Below are positions 18,256 through 26,854 of a stretch of 42,588 nucleotides of DNA, in pieces. Source of the DNA: Nanobdellota archaeon. GTDB lineage: Archaea > Nanobdellota > Nanobdellia > Pacearchaeales > GW2011-AR1. Made by a program: the position numbers and the translations under genes. Under the pieces are notes generated by a model. It saw nothing but the letters and a program-made list of their open reading frames with translations. It was not told the DNA's origin and did not search any database. Position 1 is the first letter of the stretch. Every line of letters begins with the position of its first letter. The stretch is taken from positions 1 through 42,588 of the forward strand of contig DAOWGX010000012.1 of the NCBI GenBank assembly GCA_030641715.1. Reading direction: 5' to 3'.

Positions 18256-19962
18256 ATGGAAGTATTCATAGAATTAAGCATCATCCTCGGAATAACAGTT
18301 TTAGTTGCAGGAATAACAAGATTGTTAAAACAGCCTCTGATAATAGGGTATATTCTTACAGGAATAATTGTTAGCCCTTATTTTTTAAATATTGTTAATT
18401 CTACCGAAACGATAAAAGTGTTCTCACAGATAGGTGTTGCGTTGTTGCTTTTTATTATCGGTTTGAGTCTGAGTCCGAAGGTTATTAAGGAAGTTGGGAA
18501 GGTTTCGTTGGTTACGGGGATAGGTCAGATTATTTTTACGTCGCTGATTGGATTTTTTATAAGTAGGGCGTTGGGTTTTACGATGATTGTTTCGTTTTAT
18601 ATTGCTATTGCTCTAACATTTAGTAGTACGATTATAATTATGAAATTGTTGTCGGATAAGAAGGACACGGAAAAATTGTACGGAAAAATTTCGATTGGTT
18701 TTTTACTGGTCCAGGATATTTTTGTGATAGTCCTCTTGATGGTGATCTCTTCTTTTTCGGGTAATCTGAGTATGGAGAATATATCTCTTGGGACGATTAT
18801 GATTGGAGTTTTATTAATTGCAGGATTTGTTTTAGTAAGCATTTATATTTTACCTCATCTCTCGAAGTTTTTTGCTAAGTCGCAGGAGTTTTTGTTCTTG
18901 TTCTCGATTGGGTGGGGTCTGGGGCTGGCGGCATTGTTTTATTACTTGGGATTTTCTATGGAGATTGGAGCTTTGATTGCGGGGGTCGCTCTTTCCGTTT
19001 CGCCTTATAATTACGAGATTAGCTCGAAGATGAGACCTTTGAGAGATTTTTTCATAATCCTCTTTTTCATACTTCTCGGATCGCAAATGGTTTTTGGAAA
19101 CATAAGTCACCTTATCGTTCCTGCTGTTATCTTCTCGTTGTTCATTCTTATTGGGAATCCTCTTATTGTGATGATTTTAATGGGAATTTTAGGATACAAG
19201 AAGAAAGTAGGTTTTCAGGCAGGTTTTACTGTAGCCCAGATAAGTGAATTCTCTCTGATACTTATAACATTGGGAGTTAGTGCTGGACATTTGACGGGAG
19301 AGATTCTGTCACTTGTTACGATTATTGGATTGATAACTATCTCGGGTTCTACATATCTCATAACTTATTCGGATAAAATCTATCCTTATCTGTCTAGATA
19401 TTTGTCGATATTTGAAAGGGAAAAACTTAGGGATGATGTTCCGGAATCGAAAGGTTACGACCTGATTTTATTTGGATACAACCGAATTGGTTACGACCTT
19501 CTGAAATCTTTTAAAAAATTGAAGAAGAGGTTCTTAGTTGTGGATTATAATCCTGAAACGAATTCTGAATTGTCTAATGGGGGAATCGAGTGTATTTATG
19601 GGGATGTGGATGACGAGGAGTTTTTGAATGGGTTAAATTTGACGGAAACTAAACTGGTTGTCTCGACGATACCAGAGTTTGAAACGAATATGTTGTTGGT
19701 CAGTAAGATTAGGCAAATAAACAAGGATGCGATTGTCATAGTTATCTCCCATAATATCGAGGAGGCGAACGAATTATATAAAATTGGGGCGACTTATGTT
19801 CTCATGCCTCATTTCTTGGGGGGGAGTCACGCCTCGATGATGATTGAGGAGTACAAATTAGATGTTGACAAATTTTTGAAAGAAAGAAGGAAGCATATTA
19901 AATATCTTAAAACTAGGAAAAGGTTGGGATACGAACATCCCAAGGCAGAAAAGCATAGGTAA
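18256..19962 (+). CDS. CPA2-family cation/proton antiporter with TrkA-N (RCK) domain
   Basis: Multi-TM LLFIIGLSLSPK... followed by GYNRIGYDLLKSF...VVDYNPE Rossmann domain. Confidence 0.92.
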   Translation: MEVFIELSIILGITVLVAGITRLLKQPLIIGYILTGIIVSPYFLNIVNSTETIKVFSQIGVALLLFIIGLSLSPKVIKEVGKVSLVTGIGQIIFTSLIGFFISRALGFTMIVSFYIAIALTFSSTIIIMKLLSDKKDTEKLYGKISIGFLLVQDIFVIVLLMVISSFSGNLSMENISLGTIMIGVLLIAGFVLVSIYILPHLSKFFAKSQEFLFLFSIGWGLGLAALFYYLGFSMEIGALIAGVALSVSPYNYEISSKMRPLRDFFIILFFILLGSQMVFGNISHLIVPAVIFSLFILIGNPLIVMILMGILGYKKKVGFQAGFTVAQISEFSLILITLGVSAGHLTGEILSLVTIIGLITISGSTYLITYSDKIYPYLSRYLSIFEREKLRDDVPESKGYDLILFGYNRIGYDLLKSFKKLKKRFLVVDYNPETNSELSNGGIECIYGDVDDEEFLNGLNLTETKLVVSTIPEFETNMLLVSKIRQINKDAIVIVISHNIEEANELYKIGATYVLMPHFLGGSHASMMIEEYKLDVDKFLKERRKHIKYLKTRKRLGYEHPKAEKHR

Positions 19963-19989
19963 TTTAAACGGTGAAACGATATATTGATT

Positions 19990-22599
19990 ATGAAAAACTT
20001 AAAAGGGTTGACAGAAAAAGAGGTAAGGAAAAAACTAAGCGAGTATGGACCTAATGAACTGAAAGAGATTCTTCATCTTTCCCCAATTAGGATTCTTTTG
20101 AGGCAAGTTAAAAATAATTTTGTTGTCTACCTATTATTGGTGGCGATGCTGATTTCTTTTTTCGTTGGGAAATCTGTTACCGCATATACTATTTTGGTAG
20201 TTATAATCGTCGTGATAAGTGTGGGATTTTTTCAGGAATACAAGGCTGAAAAAGCGATATCTGCTCTGAAAAAAATGATCATGCCTATATCAATCGTTAT
20301 AAGGGATGGCAAAGAAATTGAAGTTCCGTCGAAAGAAATTGTTCCGGGAGATATCATTATTTTAAGAACTGGAGAAAAAATTCCTGCGGATTGTTTGATT
20401 TTGGAAGCGAAAGAATTGAGAGTTAACGAGGCTGTTCTAACTGGTGAAGCTCAGGAAGTTAAAAAATTTGAAACAAAAAATGAGAAAGATTACAAAAAAG
20501 AGAACCAGATTTTTATGGGAACTCTTATTGTTAATGGAAGATGTGTGGCGAAGGTTTTGCATACTGGAATGAATAGTGAGTTTGGAAAGATAGCCGGGAT
20601 GATTTCTACTGCTGAAAAAGAACTGCCTTTGCAAGAAAAAGTAAATAAGATAACGAAGTATATGGTTTATTTGGCACTAACCGTTTCCCTCTTAACTGGA
20701 TTCGTCATGTTGGTAAGGAATTCTCCCCTTTCTTACGAACTATTTATTGATGTTTTAATCGTAGTAATTGCCTTGTCTGTTTCCGCATTTCCCGAGGGGT
20801 TCCCTGTCGTTTTGATGACAACTTTAGCTTCGGGAGCTTATAGAATGGCTCAGGAGAATGCGATAGTTAATAGGATGTCGATTATTGAAACTCTTGGAGA
20901 AACCACAGTTATTTGTTCGGATAAGACTGGAACTATAACGACTGGAGAGATGACTGCAAGAAAGATATTCTGTGACAATAGAATCTTTGAAGTTTCTGGA
21001 GCTGGATATGAGGCAACCGGAGATTTTTTATATAATGAAGAAAAGATTGATGTTAAAAAAAATAGTTCATTAAACCTTCTTTTGAAAGCTGGAACATTGT
21101 GTAATGATTCGAAAATTAAGAGAAAGGGAACTGATAATGAATATTCTTTAAGGGGAACTCCTACGGAAGGGGCATTGCTAATTGCTTCTGCAAAGGCTGG
21201 AATTTTTACAGAGGATTTGAATTTTATGAGAAAGGGGGAGATTCCTTTTAATTCTGAAAGAAAGATTATGTCTGTTAAAATTAAGGAAAAAGACGGAGTC
21301 TATGTGTATGCAAAAGGTGCTCTCGAAATTTTGTTGGAAAATTGCAAGTTTATTCAAAGGGATGGAGGGGTTTTTACGCTTCGGGAGAAGGATAAAAAAC
21401 TGATAATCAAGACGTATCAAGAGTTAACTTCGAAGTCTTTGAGGACGCTGGCACTTGCTTATAAGGAATCGAATTCTAAGGGCTTGTCTGAAAAAGAACT
21501 TATTTTTTTGGGGTTGGTGGGGATGGAAGACCCTCCTAGGGAAGAGGTAAAGGATTCTATAAAGCTCTGTTATGCTGCGGGAGTAAATGTGAAAATGATT
21601 ACAGGGGATAATAAGGAAACGGCGATGGCTATTGCGAAACAAATAGACCTTAGGAAGGGGGGGATTGTCGAGGGGAAGGAAATCGATAGGTTTAGTGACG
21701 ATGATTTGGTTAGGGTTGTTAAGACTGCGGTTATTTTTGCGAGGGTTCGTCCGGAGCATAAGTTGAGAATTGTTAAGGCGCTGAAACAGAACGGGGAAAT
21801 TGTGACGATGACTGGCGACGGCGTGAATGATGCTCCTGCATTAAAGGAAGCACATATCGGCGTCGCTATGGGTATCGGGGGGACGGATGTGACGAGGGAG
21901 GTGGCAGATCTGACATTAAAGGATAATAATTTTTCTACGATAGTTTCTGCAATTAAAGAGGGGAGAACGATTTTTAACAACATCCAAAAGTTTGTTACTT
22001 ACCAGCTTTCCTGCAACTATGCCGAACTTCTTGTCGTCTTTTTAGGTATCTTATTGGGATTGCCTTTGCCCTTACTGGCATTACAAATTTTATTTATGAA
22101 TCTTGTCACAGATAATCTCCCTGCAATTACTCTAGGGTTTAATCCGTCGTCAACGGATGTTATGGAAACAAAACCTCGAAAGAAATCTGAAATTTTAGAT
22201 AAAAAACTTATTACCTTAATTTTAATTGCGGGAACTATAATGGGTCTTGCCGCCCTTGGAGTCTTTTACTTTGTCCTCAATGTTTTGAATCAAGAACTTG
22301 TGATAGCGAGGACGACGGCTTTGGTAACTCTTATATTTTTTGAGATAGCGAACGCTTTTAATTTCAGGTCTTTTAGAAAAAGAGTTTTGAATCGTTCTCC
22401 TTTTACAAATAAGCCTTTGATTTACGCATCGGTTATTTCGATATTGGCTACCTTGCTTATTATCTATTCTCCATTAAACAAGGTATTCGAAACTGCTCCA
22501 ATAGGTTTGTTTAATTTCTTGTTAGCTTTTGTGGCCTCGTTGTCGATAATTCTTGTTTTCGATGTTTTGAAGGTTAGACGGGGGGATTTGAATCGATGA
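19990..22599 (+). CDS. P-type (P2/Ca2+-type) cation-transporting ATPase
   Basis: CSDKTGTITTG phosphorylation site, TGDGVNDAPALKEA hinge, PEGFP in TM4, NLVTDNLPA in TM6. Confidence 0.95.
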   Translation: MKNLKGLTEKEVRKKLSEYGPNELKEILHLSPIRILLRQVKNNFVVYLLLVAMLISFFVGKSVTAYTILVVIIVVISVGFFQEYKAEKAISALKKMIMPISIVIRDGKEIEVPSKEIVPGDIIILRTGEKIPADCLILEAKELRVNEAVLTGEAQEVKKFETKNEKDYKKENQIFMGTLIVNGRCVAKVLHTGMNSEFGKIAGMISTAEKELPLQEKVNKITKYMVYLALTVSLLTGFVMLVRNSPLSYELFIDVLIVVIALSVSAFPEGFPVVLMTTLASGAYRMAQENAIVNRMSIIETLGETTVICSDKTGTITTGEMTARKIFCDNRIFEVSGAGYEATGDFLYNEEKIDVKKNSSLNLLLKAGTLCNDSKIKRKGTDNEYSLRGTPTEGALLIASAKAGIFTEDLNFMRKGEIPFNSERKIMSVKIKEKDGVYVYAKGALEILLENCKFIQRDGGVFTLREKDKKLIIKTYQELTSKSLRTLALAYKESNSKGLSEKELIFLGLVGMEDPPREEVKDSIKLCYAAGVNVKMITGDNKETAMAIAKQIDLRKGGIVEGKEIDRFSDDDLVRVVKTAVIFARVRPEHKLRIVKALKQNGEIVTMTGDGVNDAPALKEAHIGVAMGIGGTDVTREVADLTLKDNNFSTIVSAIKEGRTIFNNIQKFVTYQLSCNYAELLVVFLGILLGLPLPLLALQILFMNLVTDNLPAITLGFNPSSTDVMETKPRKKSEILDKKLITLILIAGTIMGLAALGVFYFVLNVLNQELVIARTTALVTLIFFEIANAFNFRSFRKRVLNRSPFTNKPLIYASVISILATLLIIYSPLNKVFETAPIGLFNFLLAFVASLSIILVFDVLKVRRGDLNR

Positions 22600-22724
22600 G
22601 ATGTTGCAGGGTTTTATGCTAACAATAACCTTAAAAACCCTTATTCCATAAAATTATGTAAAGTGAAACTAAGAACAGACCATGAGAATTCTATTAAAAT
22701 TATTAAATAACACGGGAGGAAATA

Positions 22725-23084
22725 ATGAAATTATATGTAGGTAATTTACCTTGGTCTATTGATGATGGCGGTTTGAAGGAACTTTTCGCAGCTTATACTG
22801 TTGAGGAAGCAAGTCTTATCAAAGATAGATATTCAGGTAGATCTAAAGGTTTTGGTTTTGTGACAATCGCAGATGACGAATCGGCTAATAAGGCTATTTC
22901 GGAAATGAACGAGAAAGAAATCGAAGGGCGAAAGTTGACTGTTAGTGAAGCTCGACCAATGGTTCCGCGAGATGGCGGTTCACAAGCTGGATCTAGTGAA
23001 TCGAGTGAAGCACCAGTTGCTGACTCGGGAGCTATTAATGAAGCTGTTGAAGAAGACAGCGAATCGGAAGCAAGTGCTGAATAA
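22725..23084 (+). CDS. RRM-domain RNA-binding protein with acidic tail
   Basis: RNP2 LYVGNL and RNP1 KGFGFVTI; strong SD GGGAGGAAATA upstream. Confidence 0.92.
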   Translation: MKLYVGNLPWSIDDGGLKELFAAYTVEEASLIKDRYSGRSKGFGFVTIADDESANKAISEMNEKEIEGRKLTVSEARPMVPRDGGSQAGSSESSEAPVADSGAINEAVEEDSESEASAE

Positions 23085-23198
23085 ATCTAGATAGTATCTA
23101 GTAAATTTTTATTTTTTATTTTGGGATTTTTAGTAAGGGATTTTATTAGTATAATCTATTCAACAAATACTTATAAATCAAGTAGATGAATAAATCTT

Positions 23199-23747
23199 AT
23201 GCATGAAACGATTAGAGGTAGGTTAGGTATTAATGATAATCAAAAAAAATTGGTTGATATTGTTAATACTCAGAAACAATTTTCTAAGATTTTTGATCCT
23301 TTAGTTAACAAAAAGATAGTGCTTGCATATGATTCTATATTATCAGATTCTGGAGAAATAATTAGGGGATATTTTAGAGGAGGACCTTTTAAGAAAATTG
23401 AATTTTATGTCACTAAACAAAATCCTAATGGATTTGATGGGCTTATTTGGTTTTCTAGTGGGGGTTATGCAATTGGATTAGATAAAATTTATGATGTCGA
23501 GGTTATCGATGAGAGTGACAAGGAAGATCTGAGCAACTTGGCAGATAATGATTTGAAGATATTCAGATTTGAAGCAAATGCAGGTTCTGAAGAAGAAAAA
23601 GCTCATGTGATTCATAAAGATGTATTTTCAGCTTATAACTCATTATTGGAACGTGGACAGATTAGATCGCGTGAACAAGTTCTAAAAGAAGTTAGTAGAA
23701 TTACTCCAGGATTTTCTATCTATGAATACGCAAGTCATAGAGAATAA
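23199..23747 (+). CDS. Hypothetical protein
   Basis: 182 aa uninterrupted ORF with upstream TATA-like sequence; no family recognised. Confidence 0.6.
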   Translation: MHETIRGRLGINDNQKKLVDIVNTQKQFSKIFDPLVNKKIVLAYDSILSDSGEIIRGYFRGGPFKKIEFYVTKQNPNGFDGLIWFSSGGYAIGLDKIYDVEVIDESDKEDLSNLADNDLKIFRFEANAGSEEEKAHVIHKDVFSAYNSLLERGQIRSREQVLKEVSRITPGFSIYEYASHRE

Positions 23748-23791
23748 ATATTTATCGATAGCTTTTTATAGTAATTTTTGTTAAGTACGTT

Positions 23792-24034
23792 ATGGTGAAA
23801 AAGGGGAAACCTGATATTAATATTCAAGTTAGAAATCTTGATAAAATTTGTGCTGAGGAAAAAAGGAGTAGATGTTGTTTTTCTCATGAGGGGCATTTCT
23901 GGATTTTCGGTTCGGCACTTGCGATGATTCTTTCTTATGAGAGAAGTGCGTCAATTCTTTGGGCAATCCTTCACGGGATTTTTAGCTGGTTCTATATTTT
24001 ATTTAGGGCTATGCAGATTTGGGGCTGGTTTTAG
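23792..24034 (+). CDS. Small membrane protein
   Basis: 80 aa; HFWIFGSALAMILSYERSASILWAILHGIFSWFYILFRA hydrophobic segment. Confidence 0.6.
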   Translation: MVKKGKPDINIQVRNLDKICAEEKRSRCCFSHEGHFWIFGSALAMILSYERSASILWAILHGIFSWFYILFRAMQIWGWF

Positions 24035-24035
24035 G

Positions 24036-24950
24036 TTACTCTTTGTCCCAACCTTCCAAACAAATTTTCCTAAAATTACATCTTGCGCAATAGTAGCCTT
24101 CTTTTTTCTCGAAGTCTTCTTCTTTCGCGATGTTCTCGTCGACGTTTTCTAATAAGTTTTTCATTTCTCGGATGCTCGTTCGGATGTAGTCTTTTATCTC
24201 GTCTAGTTTTTCTACGTTGATTTCGAAGACGTCTTGTTTGTCGAGGGTGATGTTGAAGATTCGTGCTTCAATGTTTTCGGGGGAGATGTTGAATTTCTGC
24301 GCGATGTATAACGCGTAGCAGGTTAGTTGTAAATCGCAATCTGCTAGTCTTTCTTTCCCAGTTTTCCAATCGTAAAGGATTATCTTTCCTTCTTTTTTCA
24401 TCGCGAAATCTATACTTAGGTAGACTTTGTTGCCTTCAAAATCGAACGATAAAAAATCTTCCAAGGTAATCCAGTCTTCGAGGGGGGTTCTTCTAATTTC
24501 CATGAAGATGTCCGAGTTGAAGAAATTTGTTAAGCACGACTCTGCTTTTTTGAATAGGTCTGCTTTTTCCTCGTCGTTGATTTTGATTCCGTATTCGTCT
24601 TCGAAGAATTTGTGTGCTTTACTGCTGAACCCGGTGTATTCTTTTAAGGAGGATTGTATAAAGTCGGCGTTGAATTTTTTCCTTAGGATTGCAATCGCGT
24701 GACTTAGTGTAATTTTATTTCCTAGTCTAAATTGCTTGAGAACGTATTCTATCACTTCATGGACTATCTGCCCAATCCAAATTTCTTTCGTGCTTAATTT
24801 TTTTAGGTAGTAGATTCGTTTGGTTCGGTCTTTTTCTGCGGCGATCCACCCATCCCAGAATCCGTAGTGGTTGAAAAAATATTTTCGGGGGCATTCTTTG
24901 AAGGCGTTGTCTCTTGATTTTGACCACGAGAATTCGTTTTTGAAGACCAT
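24036..24950 (-). CDS. PD-(D/E)xK nuclease, RecB/Cas4-like with predicted Fe-S cysteines
   Basis: SWSKSRDNAFKECPRKYFFNHY; SIDFAMKKEGKIILYDWKTGKE; C-terminal YYCARCNFRKIC. Confidence 0.88.
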   Translation of the reverse strand: MVFKNEFSWSKSRDNAFKECPRKYFFNHYGFWDGWIAAEKDRTKRIYYLKKLSTKEIWIGQIVHEVIEYVLKQFRLGNKITLSHAIAILRKKFNADFIQSSLKEYTGFSSKAHKFFEDEYGIKINDEEKADLFKKAESCLTNFFNSDIFMEIRRTPLEDWITLEDFLSFDFEGNKVYLSIDFAMKKEGKIILYDWKTGKERLADCDLQLTCYALYIAQKFNISPENIEARIFNITLDKQDVFEINVEKLDEIKDYIRTSIREMKNLLENVDENIAKEEDFEKKEGYYCARCNFRKICLEGWDKE

Positions 24951-24995
24951 GTCTCTATGAAGTGATTTGAACTTATAATACTTTCTAAGTCTGCG

Positions 24996-25202
24996 TTACT
25001 TTTTTAGATAAACTCTGTAAAAGGGTCTGATGGCGAAGACTAGGGATGCTGTTAGGAAATACCAAGGGTTTACGGAATGCACCAAGGCCATTGCGGTGGG
25101 CCAGATTGTTATCACGAATAAGACGAAAGTGGCGACGGACCATTTGATTAATCCGATGTCTAAGACATTAAGATTCTTTATCTTTTTTTCAAAATACTTC
25201 AT
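24996..25202 (-). CDS. Small two-TM membrane protein
   Basis: 68 aa: ...WSVATFVLFVITIWPTAMALVHSVNPWYFLTASLVFAIRPFYRVYLKK; SD-like GGAGG upstream. Confidence 0.6.
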   Translation of the reverse strand: MKYFEKKIKNLNVLDIGLIKWSVATFVLFVITIWPTAMALVHSVNPWYFLTASLVFAIRPFYRVYLKK

Positions 25203-25234
25203 GTTTCACCTCCTTTGTTGTTGATACGGGAACT

Positions 25235-25426
25235 CTAAGCTCCTAAAAACTTGAGTGTGTCGAAGACCAGAAACGCGGGCCAGACTAGTGCTTTTAGGAA
25301 TCCGAATACTCCGTCCCAGAATCCGGTTGCGGTGGATATGTGGTAGACTGTTGCTCCGACGAATCCGAGTCCGTATACGGCTCCTCCACAGGCTCCGTGG
25401 TTTCTTTTGGTGTTGGTTTTTGTCAT
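25235..25426 (-). CDS. Small membrane protein
   Basis: 63 aa: GGAVYGLGFVGATVYHISTATGFWDGVFGFLKALVWPAFLVFDTLKFL. Confidence 0.6.
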   Translation of the reverse strand: MTKTNTKRNHGACGGAVYGLGFVGATVYHISTATGFWDGVFGFLKALVWPAFLVFDTLKFLGA

Positions 25427-25495
25427 GGTTTTTTTAGGGGAAGGAGGTTTTTATAGTTTGTGGGGGGATTTTGGGAGGGTAAAGATTTATAAGGA

Positions 25496-25511
25496 TATAT
25501 CATTTGATATA
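25496..25511. promoter_or_regulatory. Palindromic operator candidate at TA-module promoter
   Basis: TATATCA TT TGATATA, 7-bp perfect arms immediately after TTTATAAGG. Confidence 0.6.
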
Positions 25512-25570
25512 ACTAAGATGGTTATGAAAGGTTGTGCCCTGGAAGATTGTGGGAATGGAGAGTGAGATTA

Positions 25571-25861
25571 ATGACAATGGAAAAGAAAACTTTTGCAAGA
25601 TCTCCGAGGTTAGACACAGTCTTGATGGTGGAAAAATTCATACAAGAAAACGATGGAGAATACAAGAAAAAACAACTATGGGAGAACTTACCTAAGAAAA
25701 TGATGTATCAAACATATAGCACAATAATTGACTATCTGTTGGTTTCTGGGAAAATCTCGGTTGACAGCGAGGGGAAAATAGGGTGGATATTTTATCCGGA
25801 AGAGGCAAGGAAAAGACTTGAGATGGCGCATCTAACATGGAGAAGGGGGAGGAAAAGTTGA
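25571..25861 (+). CDS. Winged-helix-like protein, candidate antitoxin
   Basis: MTMEKKTFARSPRLDTVLMVEKFIQENDGEYKKKQLWENLPKKMMYQTYSTIIDYLLVSGKISVDSEGKIGWIF; directly upstream of RelE-like ORF. Confidence 0.65.
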   Translation: MTMEKKTFARSPRLDTVLMVEKFIQENDGEYKKKQLWENLPKKMMYQTYSTIIDYLLVSGKISVDSEGKIGWIFYPEEARKRLEMAHLTWRRGRKS

Positions 25862-25883
25862 TAAGCCCTGCGAAGTTCAATTT

Positions 25884-26177
25884 GTGAATAAGGGGCTACA
25901 AAAAACATTTGAGGAATTTGAGGAAAAACCTCTAAAAGAACAATTAAAAAAAGCGTTATATGATATTGAAGAAAATCCTTTCTGCGGAATTCAAATTCCA
26001 AAAAGACTAATTCCAAAAGACTATATTAAAAAACATAGTATTGATAATGTATGGAAATATAATTTACCTGGAGCATGGAGACTCATCTATTCAATAAGGG
26101 GAGGAACGGCAGTAATTATAACGATTATTTTGGATTGGATGGATCATAAGGAATACGAAAGGAAGTTTGGGTATTAG
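25884..26177 (+). CDS. RelE/ParE-superfamily toxin-like protein
   Basis: 97 aa: NPFCGIQIPKRLIPKDYIKKHSIDNVWKYNLPGAWRLIYSIRGG...ITIILDWMDHKEYERKFGY. Confidence 0.8.
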   Translation: MNKGLQKTFEEFEEKPLKEQLKKALYDIEENPFCGIQIPKRLIPKDYIKKHSIDNVWKYNLPGAWRLIYSIRGGTAVIITIILDWMDHKEYERKFGY

Positions 26178-26230
26178 TTTTTGTTTGGACGCTGAAATGG
26201 TATGAATTAGATTCTACGATAATAACTACA

Positions 26231-26365
26231 ATGTTATGTACTATCCTTCTTTTAACAATATGGCCAAGATTTCTAAACGACGCAATGAGCATCCAATGGT
26301 ATTCTTACGTTATCTTAATAATAATTTTCTCGTTACCAATAATTAGGAAGGGTCTAAAGAAATAG
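26231..26365 (+). CDS. Small two-TM membrane peptide (possibly N-terminally degenerate)
   Basis: MLCTILLLTIWPRFLNDAMSIQWYSYVILIIIFSLPIIRKGLKK; shares TIWP..S..WY..R..KK pattern with 24996..25202; short, not in track. Confidence 0.45.
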   Translation: MLCTILLLTIWPRFLNDAMSIQWYSYVILIIIFSLPIIRKGLKK

Positions 26366-26413
26366 TTGTAGGTAATTTTTCTGGTTGACTTGTTGAAGTT
26401 GTGTAACTTAGAA

Positions 26414-26854
26414 TTATTTTTTCAAGTTTTTTATTCTTTCGCTAATTGGGGGATGTGTTCGAGGATCATATTTTACAACCATGTCATCATAATCCTTCTG
26501 CGCTTTTTTTAAAAATGAAATTGTTGGCGCCCTGCCATTCTTCTTTAAAGAATATTCATCCGCAGAAAATTCTTCTTGCCAGTTCGCTTTTTTAAAGCTT
26601 AGAAATCTGAAAATATTGAAAGAACTCTTAATTATTGATAAAAACTTTTTATGATATTCTTCATGATAAAGTATAGCTAATCTTTCTGCTTCATTATATT
26701 TTTCAAAAAAATGATTATTTACAACAGTACCATAAATTGTTGCCCTAGCAGGAGAATCTTTTATGACATAAACATTAAACTTTTTATTGCCATGAGAGAT
26801 TGTCTTTTTCACACATCTTGTGAATATGAATAGATTACGAATACCCTTAACCAT
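26414..26854 (-). CDS. Minimal M48-like zinc metallopeptidase
   Basis: HEEYH (HExxH), downstream EEFSADEY and C-terminal THPPISERIKNL. Confidence 0.78.
   Translation of the reverse strand: MVKGIRNLFIFTRCVKKTISHGNKKFNVYVIKDSPARATIYGTVVNNHFFEKYNEAERLAILYHEEYHKKFLSIIKSSFNIFRFLSFKKANWQEEFSADEYSLKKNGRAPTISFLKKAQKDYDDMVVKYDPRTHPPISERIKNLKK

Noticed and set aside
24036-24950. Possible Cas4 and therefore a CRISPR locus
   Set aside because: Cas4/RecB-like nuclease fold is present, but no repeats-spacers array or other cas genes appear in the window.
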